From contig NC_135003.1 of assembly GCF_051020985.1 (NCBI RefSeq), positions 830,001 through 894,000 of the forward strand: DNA of 64,000 nucleotides, in the 5' to 3' direction. Every line of letters begins with the position of its first letter. Within the stretch, counting starts at the first letter, position 1. The position numbers and the translations under genes are program-made. The notes below the pieces were generated by a model. It saw only the letters and a program-made list of their open reading frames with translations, ran no database searches and was not told the origin of the DNA. Shown one piece after another: positions 50,618-61,890 of this stretch. Origin of the DNA: Nomia melanderi (lineage: Eukaryota; Arthropoda; Insecta; Hymenoptera; Halictidae).

Positions 50618-53095
50618 TACTACACGTATCAAAGTTAAATTGTCCAATTTTTATTTTCTTCTACAAGTTACAAGAGTATTGTTTTGTATTACACTTATAT
50701 TTTACTTTATATATGTTACTATATTATTTTATTTAATCACTTTTCAAAAAATTATCTACTTCTTTTGAATAATTATATATAGTAGAGGAAATCTAAAATG
50801 GATTTAAAATCTAGAATATTTTTTTAGGGCGCCATATTATTCACCACTGTTTATTATTTAACAAACTCCAAATTACCAAGTAATCTACATTTTATGTTAC
50901 GCATGGAATGCAACTGGTAGTTCGGTATTACAGTTTTATGATATTTTTGTTCCACTAGAAACATCGTTGTATCAAAGTTATTGAACATTCGTTAAGATAA
51001 AGTAAACGTGGAAAAATACGTTAAGTGTAAGTAATGAACAAGCATGCAGTTTTCCGCGGTGTGTACCCTGTAGTGAAACGATTGACCTTTCGGGTCAACT
51101 TCCTGAAACCTTGAGTAACATCGCTTGTATGCTTTGGCTTGTAAACAAGTCGCTTTTATAACGGTACATTTACGACAATATTTCATAGATATTGTGGCAA
51201 GTGACTCCGAAGAACATGTTTAACTATTCTACCTTAAAACACCATATATTATTGCATATATACTCGTTGCTTATTCCTTTCGATTAGCTCATCCGCGTCT
51301 ACAAATACAACTTTATTATCCATTGGTAATATAGTAGTAATAACCTTAGTGTAAACTAAATCCCTGACTGGAAATACTCATTAGACATACTTGGCAGGAA
51401 TTCTCTTCTCGGATCGTTTTCTTTTTGCTCACACTACCTCCATACAGTTTGAAAATATAATTCTGTAGGGGTTTCAAGATCCATGTCAGCGTAATTCATT
51501 TGGATGTATCAAAATAATCGTGGTTAAAATTTTACCTTGACATTGTACGCTTTATAAATTTGAAAGAGGAATTTCTGTTAGGAACGTACGTGAAATGCAT
51601 GACTCAAGTGCGTTTAACCTCTCACCTTAGGATTTCTTTTGCAGCGTTCCTCATCAGTGCAACGTTATCTCTATATAATGATTTGTAGAAGGGAAAGGAA
51701 TTCTATGATTATTGCAACTTAAATTCATTCAAAATATTGACATGTACTAAACATACTACTTCATTTCGAATTTAAGAAAAAAGATAATATCTGTGTTTTG
51801 TTTATTAAATTATTTGTAGTTCAATACTACACATGACGTATAAGCTTTCATAATATTTTACATTCGAAATGAAAAGTTATATTTTCGGATAAGGAGAATT
51901 TTTAAATGAGGACAAAACAAAATTTAATGGAATAAGACAAATTTTAAAATGAGGAAAAATATTTATTAAAGAAATTGCATTTAATTTCCTTAATTCTCAA
52001 TTAAAACCGTTTAATTTTAATAAATCAAACATTTTACCCCACAAAGGATCAAAATTATTAATGAAAAGAAATCTTTAAACCACAATTACATAATTAGCAT
52101 CAAAGTTGCTAGCTAATCGCGCAAATCAGCGCGGAACACTTTTAAGGCTGGAAAAGTTGCAAAATAATTTACAGGCCAGTATTTTCGATGAAATCGTTAT
52201 CGTAGCATGAAGTCTATTAATTAACCAAGGATTCGAACATCTCTTACACTTCTTAAATTCACTTCCCGCCCGGCAATCAATGTGTTAACGACCTCGGGAC
52301 GATTTACTTTCCGTTGAGCGAAAAAGATTCGATGAAAATTACGAAATAAACATGACACGAAACGGTTAAGCGGTCAGATTAATAATATTCCCGCCGGTGG
52401 TTGGTGAATACGTTCACGTCGGCGAGTTCCACCGAGTGGCCGATTTGCCGTTTTAGCCGGCAAAAATTGAAAACATCTACATATTGCATATATTTGGCAA
52501 AATATGATTGTATAATAAGACTGATAATCAGATATAATTATAATCAATTATAAAGTATATAATAAACGAATAAATATTAAATATTAATAATTATATATTC
52601 TTATATAGAATGAGTTACATTACGTAGCATATAATAAATAATAATAACACAGTAGGTAATAATATATGATTAAAATTAATTATATAATATATAATAGGTT
52701 AATAAATATTAATTATACGAGCATACGCGACCGCGCCCGAGCGTTCGAACGCTTCGTATCGCGCTTTAAAAAAAATGCTCTAAAAACAAAAAGTGCAAAT
52801 ATGTGCAAAAAATTTGTTGTGCGTAATAAACACATAGCTTTACCGAATACGATAGTGCTTGAAAGAAGGCCGAATCTTACAGAACAATATAACAAAAGTA
52901 TTTATAAAGCATTACAATTGTAAGAAATATCATTGATTATAAATCACGCTTAAATGTAAATAATAACACAGAGATACATAATAAGTGAATCACGTAATAC
53001 AAAAAGTACAGTATATATTTACCTGAGAAACTTTCCTTTTCGAAAAAAGTATACATAATTTCTCTGAAACAAAAATCTCCCAATTTTCAACTAAA
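50618..53095. other. AT-rich non-coding region, no gene seen
   Basis: Almost uniformly AT-rich with few CpG. The short frames here are chance. No repeat or regulatory signal that I can name. Confidence 0.5.
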
Positions 53096-53262
53096 ACACA
53101 TGAGTTTATGAGTGCACGAATGAAAAAAAGACAATTAGTAACTTATTCCTCGCACATTCAACTATCTCAGGGAGCAAAAATTGCACAGCTTATACGAAAT
53201 TTTTGAAATTTACTTTTGGCCGCCTAAAATGGCCAAATCAGTCACTGTGCGATGATACACAG
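53096..53262 (+). repeat. Dispersed repeat family C, copy 1
   Basis: It aligns over about 160 bp with 56986-57160: GCACGAATGA, ATTCCTCGCACATTCAAC, CACAGCTTATACGAAAT and CTTTTGGCC appear in the same order and spacing. Identity is about 65-70 percent by eye. No coding capacity. Confidence 0.6.
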
Positions 53263-53429
53263 CTAATTTTCAACATTAAAATAATTAAAATGAATCATTA
53301 ATTGATTTGTTAAATTGTTTATTAACATTTACTCTCGTTAAGCAACTGAAGTCAGAAAACTATACACGTAACAAGAGAATACACCCATCATTCTTACAAA
53401 CATTGGTTCGTCATTATTACAATTTACGA

Positions 53430-53673
53430 TTAACACGATGACTGCCAGGTCCTTCACATACGAATGTCGCTACATTTAAAACTGCATAAATATTTCCTTC
53501 AAAGGTTTCGTCATTCGAACGCAAATAACAACAAAAAATTTACTCAAAACATATAATTTGTGCAATATACATTCATAAGTATTCCCGCAGTCAAATTATG
53601 CAAATAAATGGAAAAAATGGGTTGACCTCCGGGGTTAATATTTTTTACACAATGGCGACAGCTAGTGTGTTAA
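53430..53673. mobile_element. 244-bp TTAA-flanked element, 56 bp before the exon
   Basis: The left end TTAACACGATGACTGCCAGG and the right end, reversed, TTAACACACTAGCTGTCGCC are imperfect inverted repeats with TTAA at both borders. There is no coding frame. A similar left end lies at 41600 (TTAACGCGTCGACTGTCACA, 15 of 20 bases shared). It ends only 56 bp upstream of the exon start at 53730, so it lies next to, or within, the branch-point region of that intron. Confidence 0.5.
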
Positions 53674-53729
53674 ACATATAAAAACATGTCCCGACGCGAA
53701 TGCGTTAATTAATGTTCTTCTTTTTCCAG

Positions 53730-54051
53730 TGTCGCCGCCTTTGCCGGGGCTAGGCGAAACAGCGTGGGAGAGAGATCACGAGCGAGATCGGGAGAGACAC
53801 CGGGAACGCGAGCGGGAGAGGGTGCGAGAGAGAAGTACGGAGAACGAGCGCAGGGAACGCCAACAGGAAAGAGAGTCCGGGATCAGGGAGAGGGAGCCAC
53901 GGGATCGGGAAAAGGAACGGGAACGTGACAGGGAGAGGCAGAGGGACAGAGAGAGGGACGTGTCGGTTTGTGTGATGGAATCACTTGATCCTGTGTTCGT
54001 ATCTTCCTCGGCCGCCCTCCTCGCGCTGCAAAGGATAAAGGAAACACCCTT
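53730..54051 (+). CDS. Internal coding exon, Arg/Glu/Asp-rich protein, gene unknown
   Basis: A 322-nt exon bounded by TTCTTCTTTTTCCAG|TG and CCTT|GTAAGT, both strong signals. Only one frame is usable: the second has a stop at about 53930 and the third within the first 25 nt. The frame takes two bases to complete a split codon, encodes 106 whole residues and leaves two bases for the next exon. Residues 1-12 read SPPLPGLGETAW. About residues 13-75 are nearly all Arg, Glu, Asp and His (RERERERVRERS and similar), a mixed-charge, probably disordered or helical segment. Residues 76-106 are ordinary, with MESLDPVFVSSSAALLALQR. Such charged tracts occur in transcriptional co-regulators and RNA-processing proteins, so a nuclear protein is likely, but the family is not identifiable. 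The gene must continue on both sides; no other exon in the window is convincing, which implies introns of tens of kilobases. The GAGA-rich sense strand could act as a splicing enhancer. Confidence 0.8.
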
Positions 54052-55354
54052 GTAAGTAAATACTGCTAATTATTATTTCAGTTTCGAACCGGTAACAAGA
54101 TTTTCTTCTTTTTACTTCATTTCTAATGATAATTAATACTGAAGGAGAAGAGAATTTGCTAATTTAACCCACTTGCATCATAAGTACATATATGCACGCC
54201 ACCTTCTGGGGAATTATAACTAGAGCACATATGAACATGAATACGAACAGGTACACCATGCCCATTATTACTATAAAGGTTTACTGGTCAACATTTTCCA
54301 ATATTCATTAAAACAAGTTTATCGAAACATTTTTTTTTCGAATGATGCAAATGGAGTAAAAGATATGTCAATGATACAACTTTTATCAATTATTTGTACA
54401 ACGCTTAGAAACACCTCTACAGCTGAAAATCAATTTACACGCGCAATGTATAGAGTAAATCGGAGATAGCAATGCAGATTGATGCAATTACGCGAGTGTG
54501 TATCTTGATAGTCTATTTATAAATCTCTAATTTCTAGTCATAATTCAAGTATAACTGTAAATTATACCGAACAATGTATATTCTTGTATGCAGTACTTAA
54601 TAGATAATTCTTGTTATAATATATATTTATAATATTATCAATGTTTATTAATTTTTTAGGATACTTTTGGGGTTATTTTAAGAACTAGAATGTATAGAAA
54701 AATGGTTTGACATTTACAATTAAGTATCCGATAACATGATCTTATGGAAAAAGAAAGAATTATTTTTAGAATTAATTTTATTCCGAGAAAAGAACGTTAC
54801 AATCCTTTGATACAATGTCATGTTAACGTTTGTTTACCGTATGTTGCTTTTATTCGCAAAGGTTGAATTAATTAGGTGAATTAAACGAGAAGGCAAGAAA
54901 GAAAACAATAACATTTAAATCATCACAATATCTTATATGCTTGTTAAAAAGTACATAGATGCGCGATGTTTGTTAATATCGAAAAGAAACGATTATGGAG
55001 AGCACGAAAAGATAAATCCAAGAGCTTGACATATTTAACGAACGACACTGCACCATATCTCGACTAATCGGCTGACCTTAGACATGGTATCTACTAAATG
55101 TTCTTCATTCTCACTGCGTATGCACGGATTATTATTAATGATAACCTTTTACTGATAAAGTTTAGTCGAATCGAGCATTCCGATACTTCCAGTAAATCTG
55201 AACCTTGAATTCGTGTTAACTTCATTCGTACACAAATAATAAATCTCAAAATAATTAATATAGAATAGAATAAAAATAGAATAAACGTTCATAATACAAA
55301 TTCAATGTCGTTGTTAATGAACTTACAAATTTATCATGGTTAATCATTAAACCG
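54052..55354. other. Intron sequence, no further signal
   Basis: AT-rich DNA after the exon donor and before the 3' end of the reverse-strand inhibitor gene. It begins GTAAGTAAATAC. A palindrome-like GTACATATATGCAC lies at about 54184. I see no exon, repeat copy or RNA gene. Confidence 0.5.
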
Positions 55355-55360
55355 TTTAAT
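55330..55360 (-). terminator. Probable polyadenylation signals of the inhibitor gene
   Basis: On the reverse strand, ATTAAA (55355-55360) lies 25 nt after the stop codon and GATAAA (55330-55335) 50 nt after it. Both are common variants of AATAAA. No perfect AATAAA is seen nearby, so which one is used is open. Confidence 0.4.
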
Positions 55361-55384
55361 TCTTTCACTTAAACTCGAATGAGT

Positions 55385-55864
55385 CTAAGCTTCCCAATAG
55401 TCTTCTGGAGGCGGCAGTGACCTGTTAACCGACTCCATTTCGCCAGTCTCAGGATTGTACTTCACGCAAGCCATCAGAGTGCATCCTGTGACACCGTCGC
55501 CGGCACAAAAGCACCAGTTACATCCATCGAAGTAACGTTTCCCAGTCACGCATTTTCTGGCTGTAGAGTGACATTAAAAAATACAGTGACCTTATGTAAC
55601 TTTTAGTTTCATGAAATTTTCATTAAATGAAATATTATTTTCATTTTAACATTAAATTTTAACGTTGAATTTTCATTAAATAAAAAGATAAAAGACTAAA
55701 GTTCTCGAAATAATAGGATACCTAGGTTTTCTAAAGAAAAATAAGTTTCAATTAAGAAATTGAGAAATTGAATTTGGAGAAGGGTACTCACTTGGCTCGA
55801 CGTCGATAGGAATTGAGGCTACGATGGCGAAGACCAGGAACAAAGCAAAAACTTTCGTCCACAT
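55385..55864 (-). CDS. Secreted pacifastin-type serine protease inhibitor
   Basis: Two exons on the reverse strand: 55864-55792 and 55560-55385, joined across a 231-nt intron (GTGAGT donor, CTCTACAG acceptor). The product has 82 residues. Residues 1-17 (MWTKVFALFLVFAIVAS) form a signal peptide. Residues 28-56 form one pacifastin light-chain domain with six cysteines in the family pattern C-x9-CNxC-x-C-x3-G-x3-CTxxxC (CNWCFCAGDG, then CTLMAC). By analogy with locust inhibitors, the residue after Thr is the P1 site. Here it is Leu followed by Met, which points to chymotrypsin-like rather than trypsin-like targets. A 26-residue acidic tail follows, with one N-glycosylation site (NRS). Most family members carry several domains; this one has a single domain. 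Pacifastins act outside the cell on proteases such as those of the prophenoloxidase cascade or digestion, and some are venom components. The exact role is unknown. It appears to lie within an intron of the + strand gene, on the opposite strand. Confidence 0.93.
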
Positions 55865-55902
55865 GTTTCTCAGTGTGTCTTTCTAGCGGCGCTACGACGA
55901 GC

Positions 55903-55937
55903 CGACTGACTTCGCGCAGGGCATCCATGTTTTTATA
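55903..55937 (-). promoter_or_regulatory. Core promoter of the inhibitor gene: TATA box and initiator
   Basis: On the reverse strand, TATAAAA (55937-55931) is followed by TCAGTC (55909-55904), which matches the arthropod initiator TCAGT. The A of the initiator (55907) is 30 nt from the first T of the TATA box, the normal spacing. Transcription from there gives a 43-nt 5' leader before the ATG at 55864. A GATA-type palindrome TTATCGATA lies just upstream (about 55947-55955), a possible tissue-specific site. Confidence 0.75.
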
Positions 55938-55955
55938 CGACCGCGTATCGATAAC

Positions 55956-56985
55956 TTCCCTACACTGTCTTCTAAAACACGTTTTATCAAGGTCAGTACT
56001 TGAATACGATGACCAAGCGTCATATCGTGTACTTTCCTGGTCCTGTCCGCGTATTGCTACGTATTTCTCCGAAATGTTTCATAAATATTCCGTGTAGATA
56101 CTAATTTTATCTTCTCTAAGCATTTTACGGCCGGCTTCTACGTATTTACATCGAATGCGAGTGCGTAAAATATGAAGTACGGAAATGGTTATAAAAGTTC
56201 AGTGATATTATTACTTTACTCTTGACTTAACAAAGTTCTTAAAAGGGGTAGAAGAAGAAGATAGAGATTGACCAAAAGGTTGACCATGACTTTTTTTCAA
56301 TTCTAACGTAGCTCCAAAATAAAGTTGGAAATGTATTTTCATGTTTAAAAAAGTGTTTTCCGAAATTTTGTAGATTGCAGCTTGTAGAGATTTAAATACC
56401 GATTATTTTCTACTGGAAACATGTTTTTCTCAGACCATTGGAAATTTTGCAAACAGAAATCTAAAGAAAATTATTTTTACACGTAAATTATGTTGAAATA
56501 ATGTACATTATTATTTTTATACATAAAGCAGAAACTTTTTGATAAGAAAATACATATGTTAAGAACAGTTTTTAATGATACTATCACTAATGTTAGGGCG
56601 TGAAACGCTGACGAACGCTTGATACTAAATTAACTATAAAACTTGAAGGCGGACTTACCCAGAAGCAAATTTTATTGGATTGTAAGCTTGAATGTCTATT
56701 TAGTAAAAAAAGAGTATCCGGACTCACTAGGAAGCATAATAAAATCATGAATGAAGTTTAATAATCGTCTAAAAAATATCTGAACCATTGACCACATTCA
56801 AATATTGATAACTATGTAAATAACTATGACAAAAGAAAAAAGAACTGTGCAGAAGTGTAGAAGATAACACTTACACTTAATCTTTTCAATATCTATAAGA
56901 AATCATTAATAAATTCACGGTGCGTTGCGACATGATTGAAAAAGCAAGACTTGCTACAATACCTCCTGACGGCCGATTAAGTTTA
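55956..56985. other. AT-rich non-coding region, no gene seen
   Basis: The stretch upstream of the inhibitor gene. AAACACGTTTTATCAAGG at about 55976 includes another GATA-type word. The rest is AT-rich without a recognisable feature. Confidence 0.5.
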
Positions 56986-57160
56986 CTGATTTACGAATAC
57001 ACGAATGACGGTAAAAGGTGTAGCGCATTGTTCCTCGTACATTCAACAACATTGAATAATAAAAAATGTACAGCTTACGTAATATTTGTAAATATCCTTT
57101 TTGCCACTTCCCCGAGTCAAATACCCCAGTGTGCACCGCATAAAAATCCGCAGTGTACGA
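56986..57160 (+). repeat. Dispersed repeat family C, copy 2
   Basis: It carries ACACGAATGACGG, TTCCTCGTACATTCAAC, TACAGCTTACGTAATATTTG and CTTTTTGCC in the same order as 53096-53262. It ends with GCATAAAAATCCGCAGT, which equals the end motif of family B, so B and C may be related elements. Confidence 0.6.
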
Positions 57161-60095
57161 TGCTTTGAAACATGCCAAATACGTAGTGTCGATCTCCATT
57201 AACCTGCCACTGGCATCGAGCGCGTCAAGGGATTAATATGAACTCGTTCGGAAGAGTGTCGGTGAAATCAGCTGATCCGAACGTAACCCGACGCCTTACC
57301 AAGCATCTTCCGTTCGCGGAAGAACAGCTCTGGCCACAATAAAATGGAAATCTGGAACAGTCAGCGTCGAATGAATGCTGCGCGGCACAAAAGGTTCACA
57401 CGTCCCGTTCGGTACTCGGTTACACGAGGGGCTGACTTTATTATCAATTTACAATCGGTCGAAAACAGCAGGACGCCGAGGCGATTTGCTCGCGGCACCG
57501 ATGGTTACGTGTCGTCGTATTTCATCGAATGTATAAGCACGGCCAGGGTTAATAGGACGAGGATCGTGCAACCGCTGTAAATCTCGTTTAATTTGCTTTC
57601 GTGCATTCGCGAGTGTCATTTCCCATTGTCGGGGCCGCTCGCGCGACACACTCGGCTGAAATCTCCGACGGAAAGCCCGCGATAGAAAACATAGTAATCT
57701 CGTGACACCCGGCGCACGCTAACAAACCTCATTTCGCACGCCGCGTCACGATTTCTTTCCATCCGCGTTGCTCGTTTAGCAACGTCCACACGACGCCCGA
57801 AATCGCGTTGAATAATTTCAACGCAGTGCAGTGCGCCGTCCCCTTTTTTCCCGCGAGGCTATGACAAACGATCGCCTAACGGTCTCTCATATCGTGGGTT
57901 TTCTCTGCTACGAGCACTGCTTCTCCCGAACTTTTGAATTATTTACGGAACGACGCGTCAAATTGGTATTCTGTTTCCTCGCGATCCCGGCATTCTTTTC
58001 GGTATTCCTTTGACGAATGGTGCTTCGTACCCGGGAACTGTTAATCATGGGTTGGCCATCGATTGAACCGTGCCAATATGACTAACAATAAGTATAGTAC
58101 TCGTATTGTTTGAAACTTTATTGACGAAACATATAACCACTGCTTTCAGCATTATCATATTTAAGAGAAGCTTTTTAATGTTTATGCAGCCGTCTTAAAA
58201 GATCAACGTGATTAAATCTACAAGTTAAATCAAGTTAAATTAAATCGTTACAATAGTAATGAAAATTGTCTTAAAAGTAGTACAAATAACAGCAACAAGC
58301 TGAATTAAAAACTGAAACGAAATATTCTAAAAATAAAAAAATATTCCTCTTAATAGCAATGCATGAATTTTCCCCTCGATCCTTAGAAAAAGTACTGACG
58401 TCAAATAAATCCTCGCGTGTGATAGTCTACGACAACCGGTACCCGTCTACCTGAATTAATCGCGCCGCGATAGTATCGCCAGCGCAAAGTACCCAGATAC
58501 TATGCGCGTAATCGATGAAGATCAGAACCGTGTTGAAGGGAATCGAGCAGATATCGTTTCGATACAAGATCGAGAACTAGAATCAACGGGTATCGATTTG
58601 CTATCGTGCCGGATTGCCGGACGCATCGTGAAATCGTCACCATCGGGCACCGTTGTCAGCGTCCGTCTTCGCTTCTGCGGCCCGAATGCCGTTAGCCGAT
58701 AGTTATACATCGCGTTTCGCATATATCTCCGGCCGCTCGTTGCCCGTTTCCTTCTTGATATACATGCGCGATCGCCACTTCCACGTAGAAGGAAATACGC
58801 GCGTGCAACGCGCATCGACGGTACATCGGTACCCGCATGTCAGCGGCCCCCCTGCGGAGAAACCGCCGCAATACTTCACGACAAATGTAGTTTCCAGTTC
58901 CTTCTTCGCCTTCCCGACGAACGCAGCTTACCATTTTCAAACAATGAATCCATTCGGGAATACTTTCGTTAGACGGGAACTGACTTCTACGGAATCGCCG
59001 GGAAACGGATGAGACCGTGCCCGCGAGCCTGACAAATTCCGTCTCGGATTGTTCCTGCCACACCGTTCTACTAACTTTAACCATTTTTCTTTGTATTTCA
59101 CCCCGAGGTCTATGACAGTAATTAATAGTGATTGAATTTTATAAATCCTTTTTACGTTTGAGATCTAGGTATTTTTTGTATTTAGTTGTTCCTTTCATAC
59201 AACTTTTTTAGAAGTTTTTGTGCGATGAATAAGAATATCTGATGACTGGTTTTCTCTATGACTCTCCGGTTTTATTTAAGAATTTTTGTATGAAAAACCT
59301 GCAAATTTTCTGCTTTGTGAAAGTAAATATAATAAATAATACTTAAAATACATAATCTTTTACTTATACATTCCTCTATATTTGAAAATCGAATACTACA
59401 GAAAAAAGCTAACTAAAAAGCCACAGTTCAGTTATTTTTCAATTCAGAAACGGAATTGAACATATGCGGCGTAAAGAATTAATCAGAAAATATGTGCCCG
59501 ACGTAATTCTGTAAGAGTGAACGCTGCCTAAAAGTGTGAAAGCCTTGAAAGATTAACTTTCACGCTATTCAGGACAAAATGAAACGGAACACCCTGTACA
59601 TTAAAGGTGCCGAAGCGAAAGCTACGCACGCGTCGACGCGCCGCGCGAAGTCAAAGATCGGAAAATCTCGTGAGGGGGATGAAGGTTGCGTTTCTTCCTC
59701 GGCCTGGACGTAGATTCAAGATAGAAGGCGAGTCGGATTATCGCGAGTAGAAGCGGATTTATGCCAGTTTAAACACCGAGCTGCGGGTCTGGCTCACAGG
59801 CACGAAGACGAAGTGTGCTTCGTTCGGATGAAATATAGCCCGGCTGGGGGATGCTTCGGTGTGTACCGGCGCTGTTTTATCCGGTCAAGCTGAACCGCGA
59901 ATTCCTGGGGATCACGGTAGCGTAAATTCTTCGACCGCGGGCCAATGGAACCGAACCTTGTCCCATCACGATCACTTAATCCTTATTGCTCCAAGAATAT
60001 CGTAGAATGATTGCCAGTTGCTCCAAATAAATTTTCTTAATTTCGAAGAGGAAATTCAATTATGAAACTTAATTTTTTTACTTATCTTTCGGTCT
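57161..60095. other. Non-coding region with CpG islands, no gene seen
   Basis: CpG-rich islands lie at about 57230-58040, 58390-59040 and 59590-59990 with overlapping chance frames on both strands. A reversed CAGGGTGTTCC tip is at 59590-59600. No supported gene. Confidence 0.55.
59590..59600 (-). mobile_element. Lone transposon tip (GGAACACCCTG before TA)
   Basis: GGAACACCCTG followed by TA is the same right end as at 38429. No matching left end is visible upstream, so this is a solo end or a truncated copy. Confidence 0.4.
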
Positions 60096-60348
60096 TTACC
60101 CTTTGCACCCCACAATTGTCTTTCAGTCGTCAATTGATTTGACACAGCAAAATGTAAAATTGTAAAATTTGATATTTAATATTAAACTTTGTATAATGCA
60201 TTGATATGTGAAATGTTGAAATAAAATTGTTTTGTTCCTCAGTTTATGTGCAATTTCTCGTCAAGTTAATTTCAGAAAATGTCGTGTGTATTTCATTAGA
60301 AAATATTGAGTAGTTCTAGTGAAGTGCTTCTGGAGTATAAATGACTAA
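60096..60348 (-). mobile_element. Family A MITE, copy 3 (reverse orientation)
   Basis: It begins TTTACCCTTTGCACCCC. Read on the reverse strand it contains CAATGCATTATACAAAG and GTCAAATCAATTGACGACTG in the order of copies 1 and 2. The far tip is worn (GGAGTATAAATGACTAA). It is about 250 bp with no coding capacity. Confidence 0.7.
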
Positions 60349-61774
60349 CATTGCAACGAATATATTATTATAAAATTACCTTACTTTTTGAATTTTCAAT
60401 ACTATGATCACCGCGAGAAATGTGGTATAAAAGCTATGGGGGCTCCAATTTTTTGATCAGAGACTATATTTTACCGTTGGCTTTTACAGTGAGACTGCCA
60501 GTTGCAGTGATACGAGTTAATATACATATGTAAAACGAATTTATAGAAAATCGTAATTCCGTTCACCTCGAGACCCGTTGTAAAACCCTTGAGTCGTATC
60601 ACCCTTCGATTTTGTCCCAATTGCATCGAGCTGCTATAACATTAGACTACCAAATGACCAATTTTAAAATCTGATTTAAAATTCCACATTTCGGCCATAT
60701 AACTTTACATCGATTCTTACATTATTTGATTAATTTTGTTTTCAAATTTTGTATTTCTTTTTGTTTCTGTTTTCACTACGAAAACTTTATTGTCCGACTT
60801 GTTTACCTCTATTTGATAACCGATCATTTTACATATTTTGAAATGAATTTTTTTTTTTATCTCGTTCAAGTTTCAAATTTAACACGTTAAATGCCGTATC
60901 AGTTACCAATGACCGAGCCTTCTGAATTGCCTGAAAAAATTAGGATATGCAAGATACCTGCTGTTGAGTAAAAATATTTAAGAACATAAATAAGTTAACA
61001 ACAGTGCAATGTAAACATTCTGAAGCTAAATAATTAATAACTGTTCCTATTTACCTTTGCTACGAAGGAACAAGTCATGTATAAGATGTTCAAGATTCTC
61101 GTGACGCTTAACGTGTCAACTTTCTCGAAAACAAAATCTCAAGTTGAAAAATCCTTATTCGATACTTCCAATTTATCTTTTGACTAGTATTCCAACTGTA
61201 GCTAATTTTATTACCTAAACCAACACGTCTTGTGTAAATCTAGGACAAAATAATGAAACCTTGTGTAACTGGGACTCTGTTTATCTCAAATCTCCGTTAC
61301 CGACCTCTTGAATTATATGATACACACAACCTTTAATTTTCCTTCGGTCGCATCGCGACGCCTTAAATTTCATGTTAATATCCCGGTTCGATGTGGAGCA
61401 CTGCTGAACACCTCGTTCACCGAGAGAGCGCACAAGCCAACCGAAGTCACGTCCGATACCTTAAATTATCCCTGAACAGCGATTCGCTTCGAGGGACAAT
61501 CGGTTGCACGCGTCGACACGGCTCGAGTACGAATTTGGTCGCGGAACGAGTTTCGCCAGGCGCCCAGATAAGATTGATCGACTCGGCTCGAGGTATCGTT
61601 TCCTTCTTTTTATCTTGCCCGGGACCAAGTTGAACAACCGCCGGTACACCGCCGGTTCGTGGCTTTTAACCCGTTCCGGTAGCGCTGTCTCGAAAACAGT
61701 TTTTATCTACACGCGTGGGGCGAACACCCCACATGATGAATCTCTTTCTTCGTAAGCGTGAAAATTTCATTTTT
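60349..61774. other. Non-coding region, no gene seen
   Basis: AT-rich, then a CpG-rich island at about 61310-61740 with chance frames. An isolated TATAAAAG (60426) with TCAGAG 33 nt on looks like a core promoter but no gene follows. Confidence 0.5.
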
Positions 61775-61890
61775 GGTAATAGTACACTGGACTTTTATAG
61801 TATTTATACATTAGGTTGTTTCAGTAATAGTACACTAGACTCTTGAAGTACTAGTACACTAGTTTTTAATAGACTGCGACTATTAAACGG
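61775..61890. repeat. Short imperfect tandem of GTAATAGTACACTAGACT
   Basis: GGTAATAGTACACTGGACTT, CAGTAATAGTACACTAGACT and GTACTAGTACACTAGTTTTT follow each other within about 80 bp, and GGTTGTTTCA occurs twice (61814 and 61902). TTAGGTTGTTTC after TA resembles mariner ends, so a damaged mariner tip is possible. Confidence 0.55.

Noticed and set aside
50383..50736. 117-codon + strand frame
   Set aside because: Most of it is a family A repeat copy read through; the same words occur without an open frame in the other copies.
55813..56097. 94-codon + strand frame
   Set aside because: It is the antisense shadow of exon 1, leader and promoter of the inhibitor gene.
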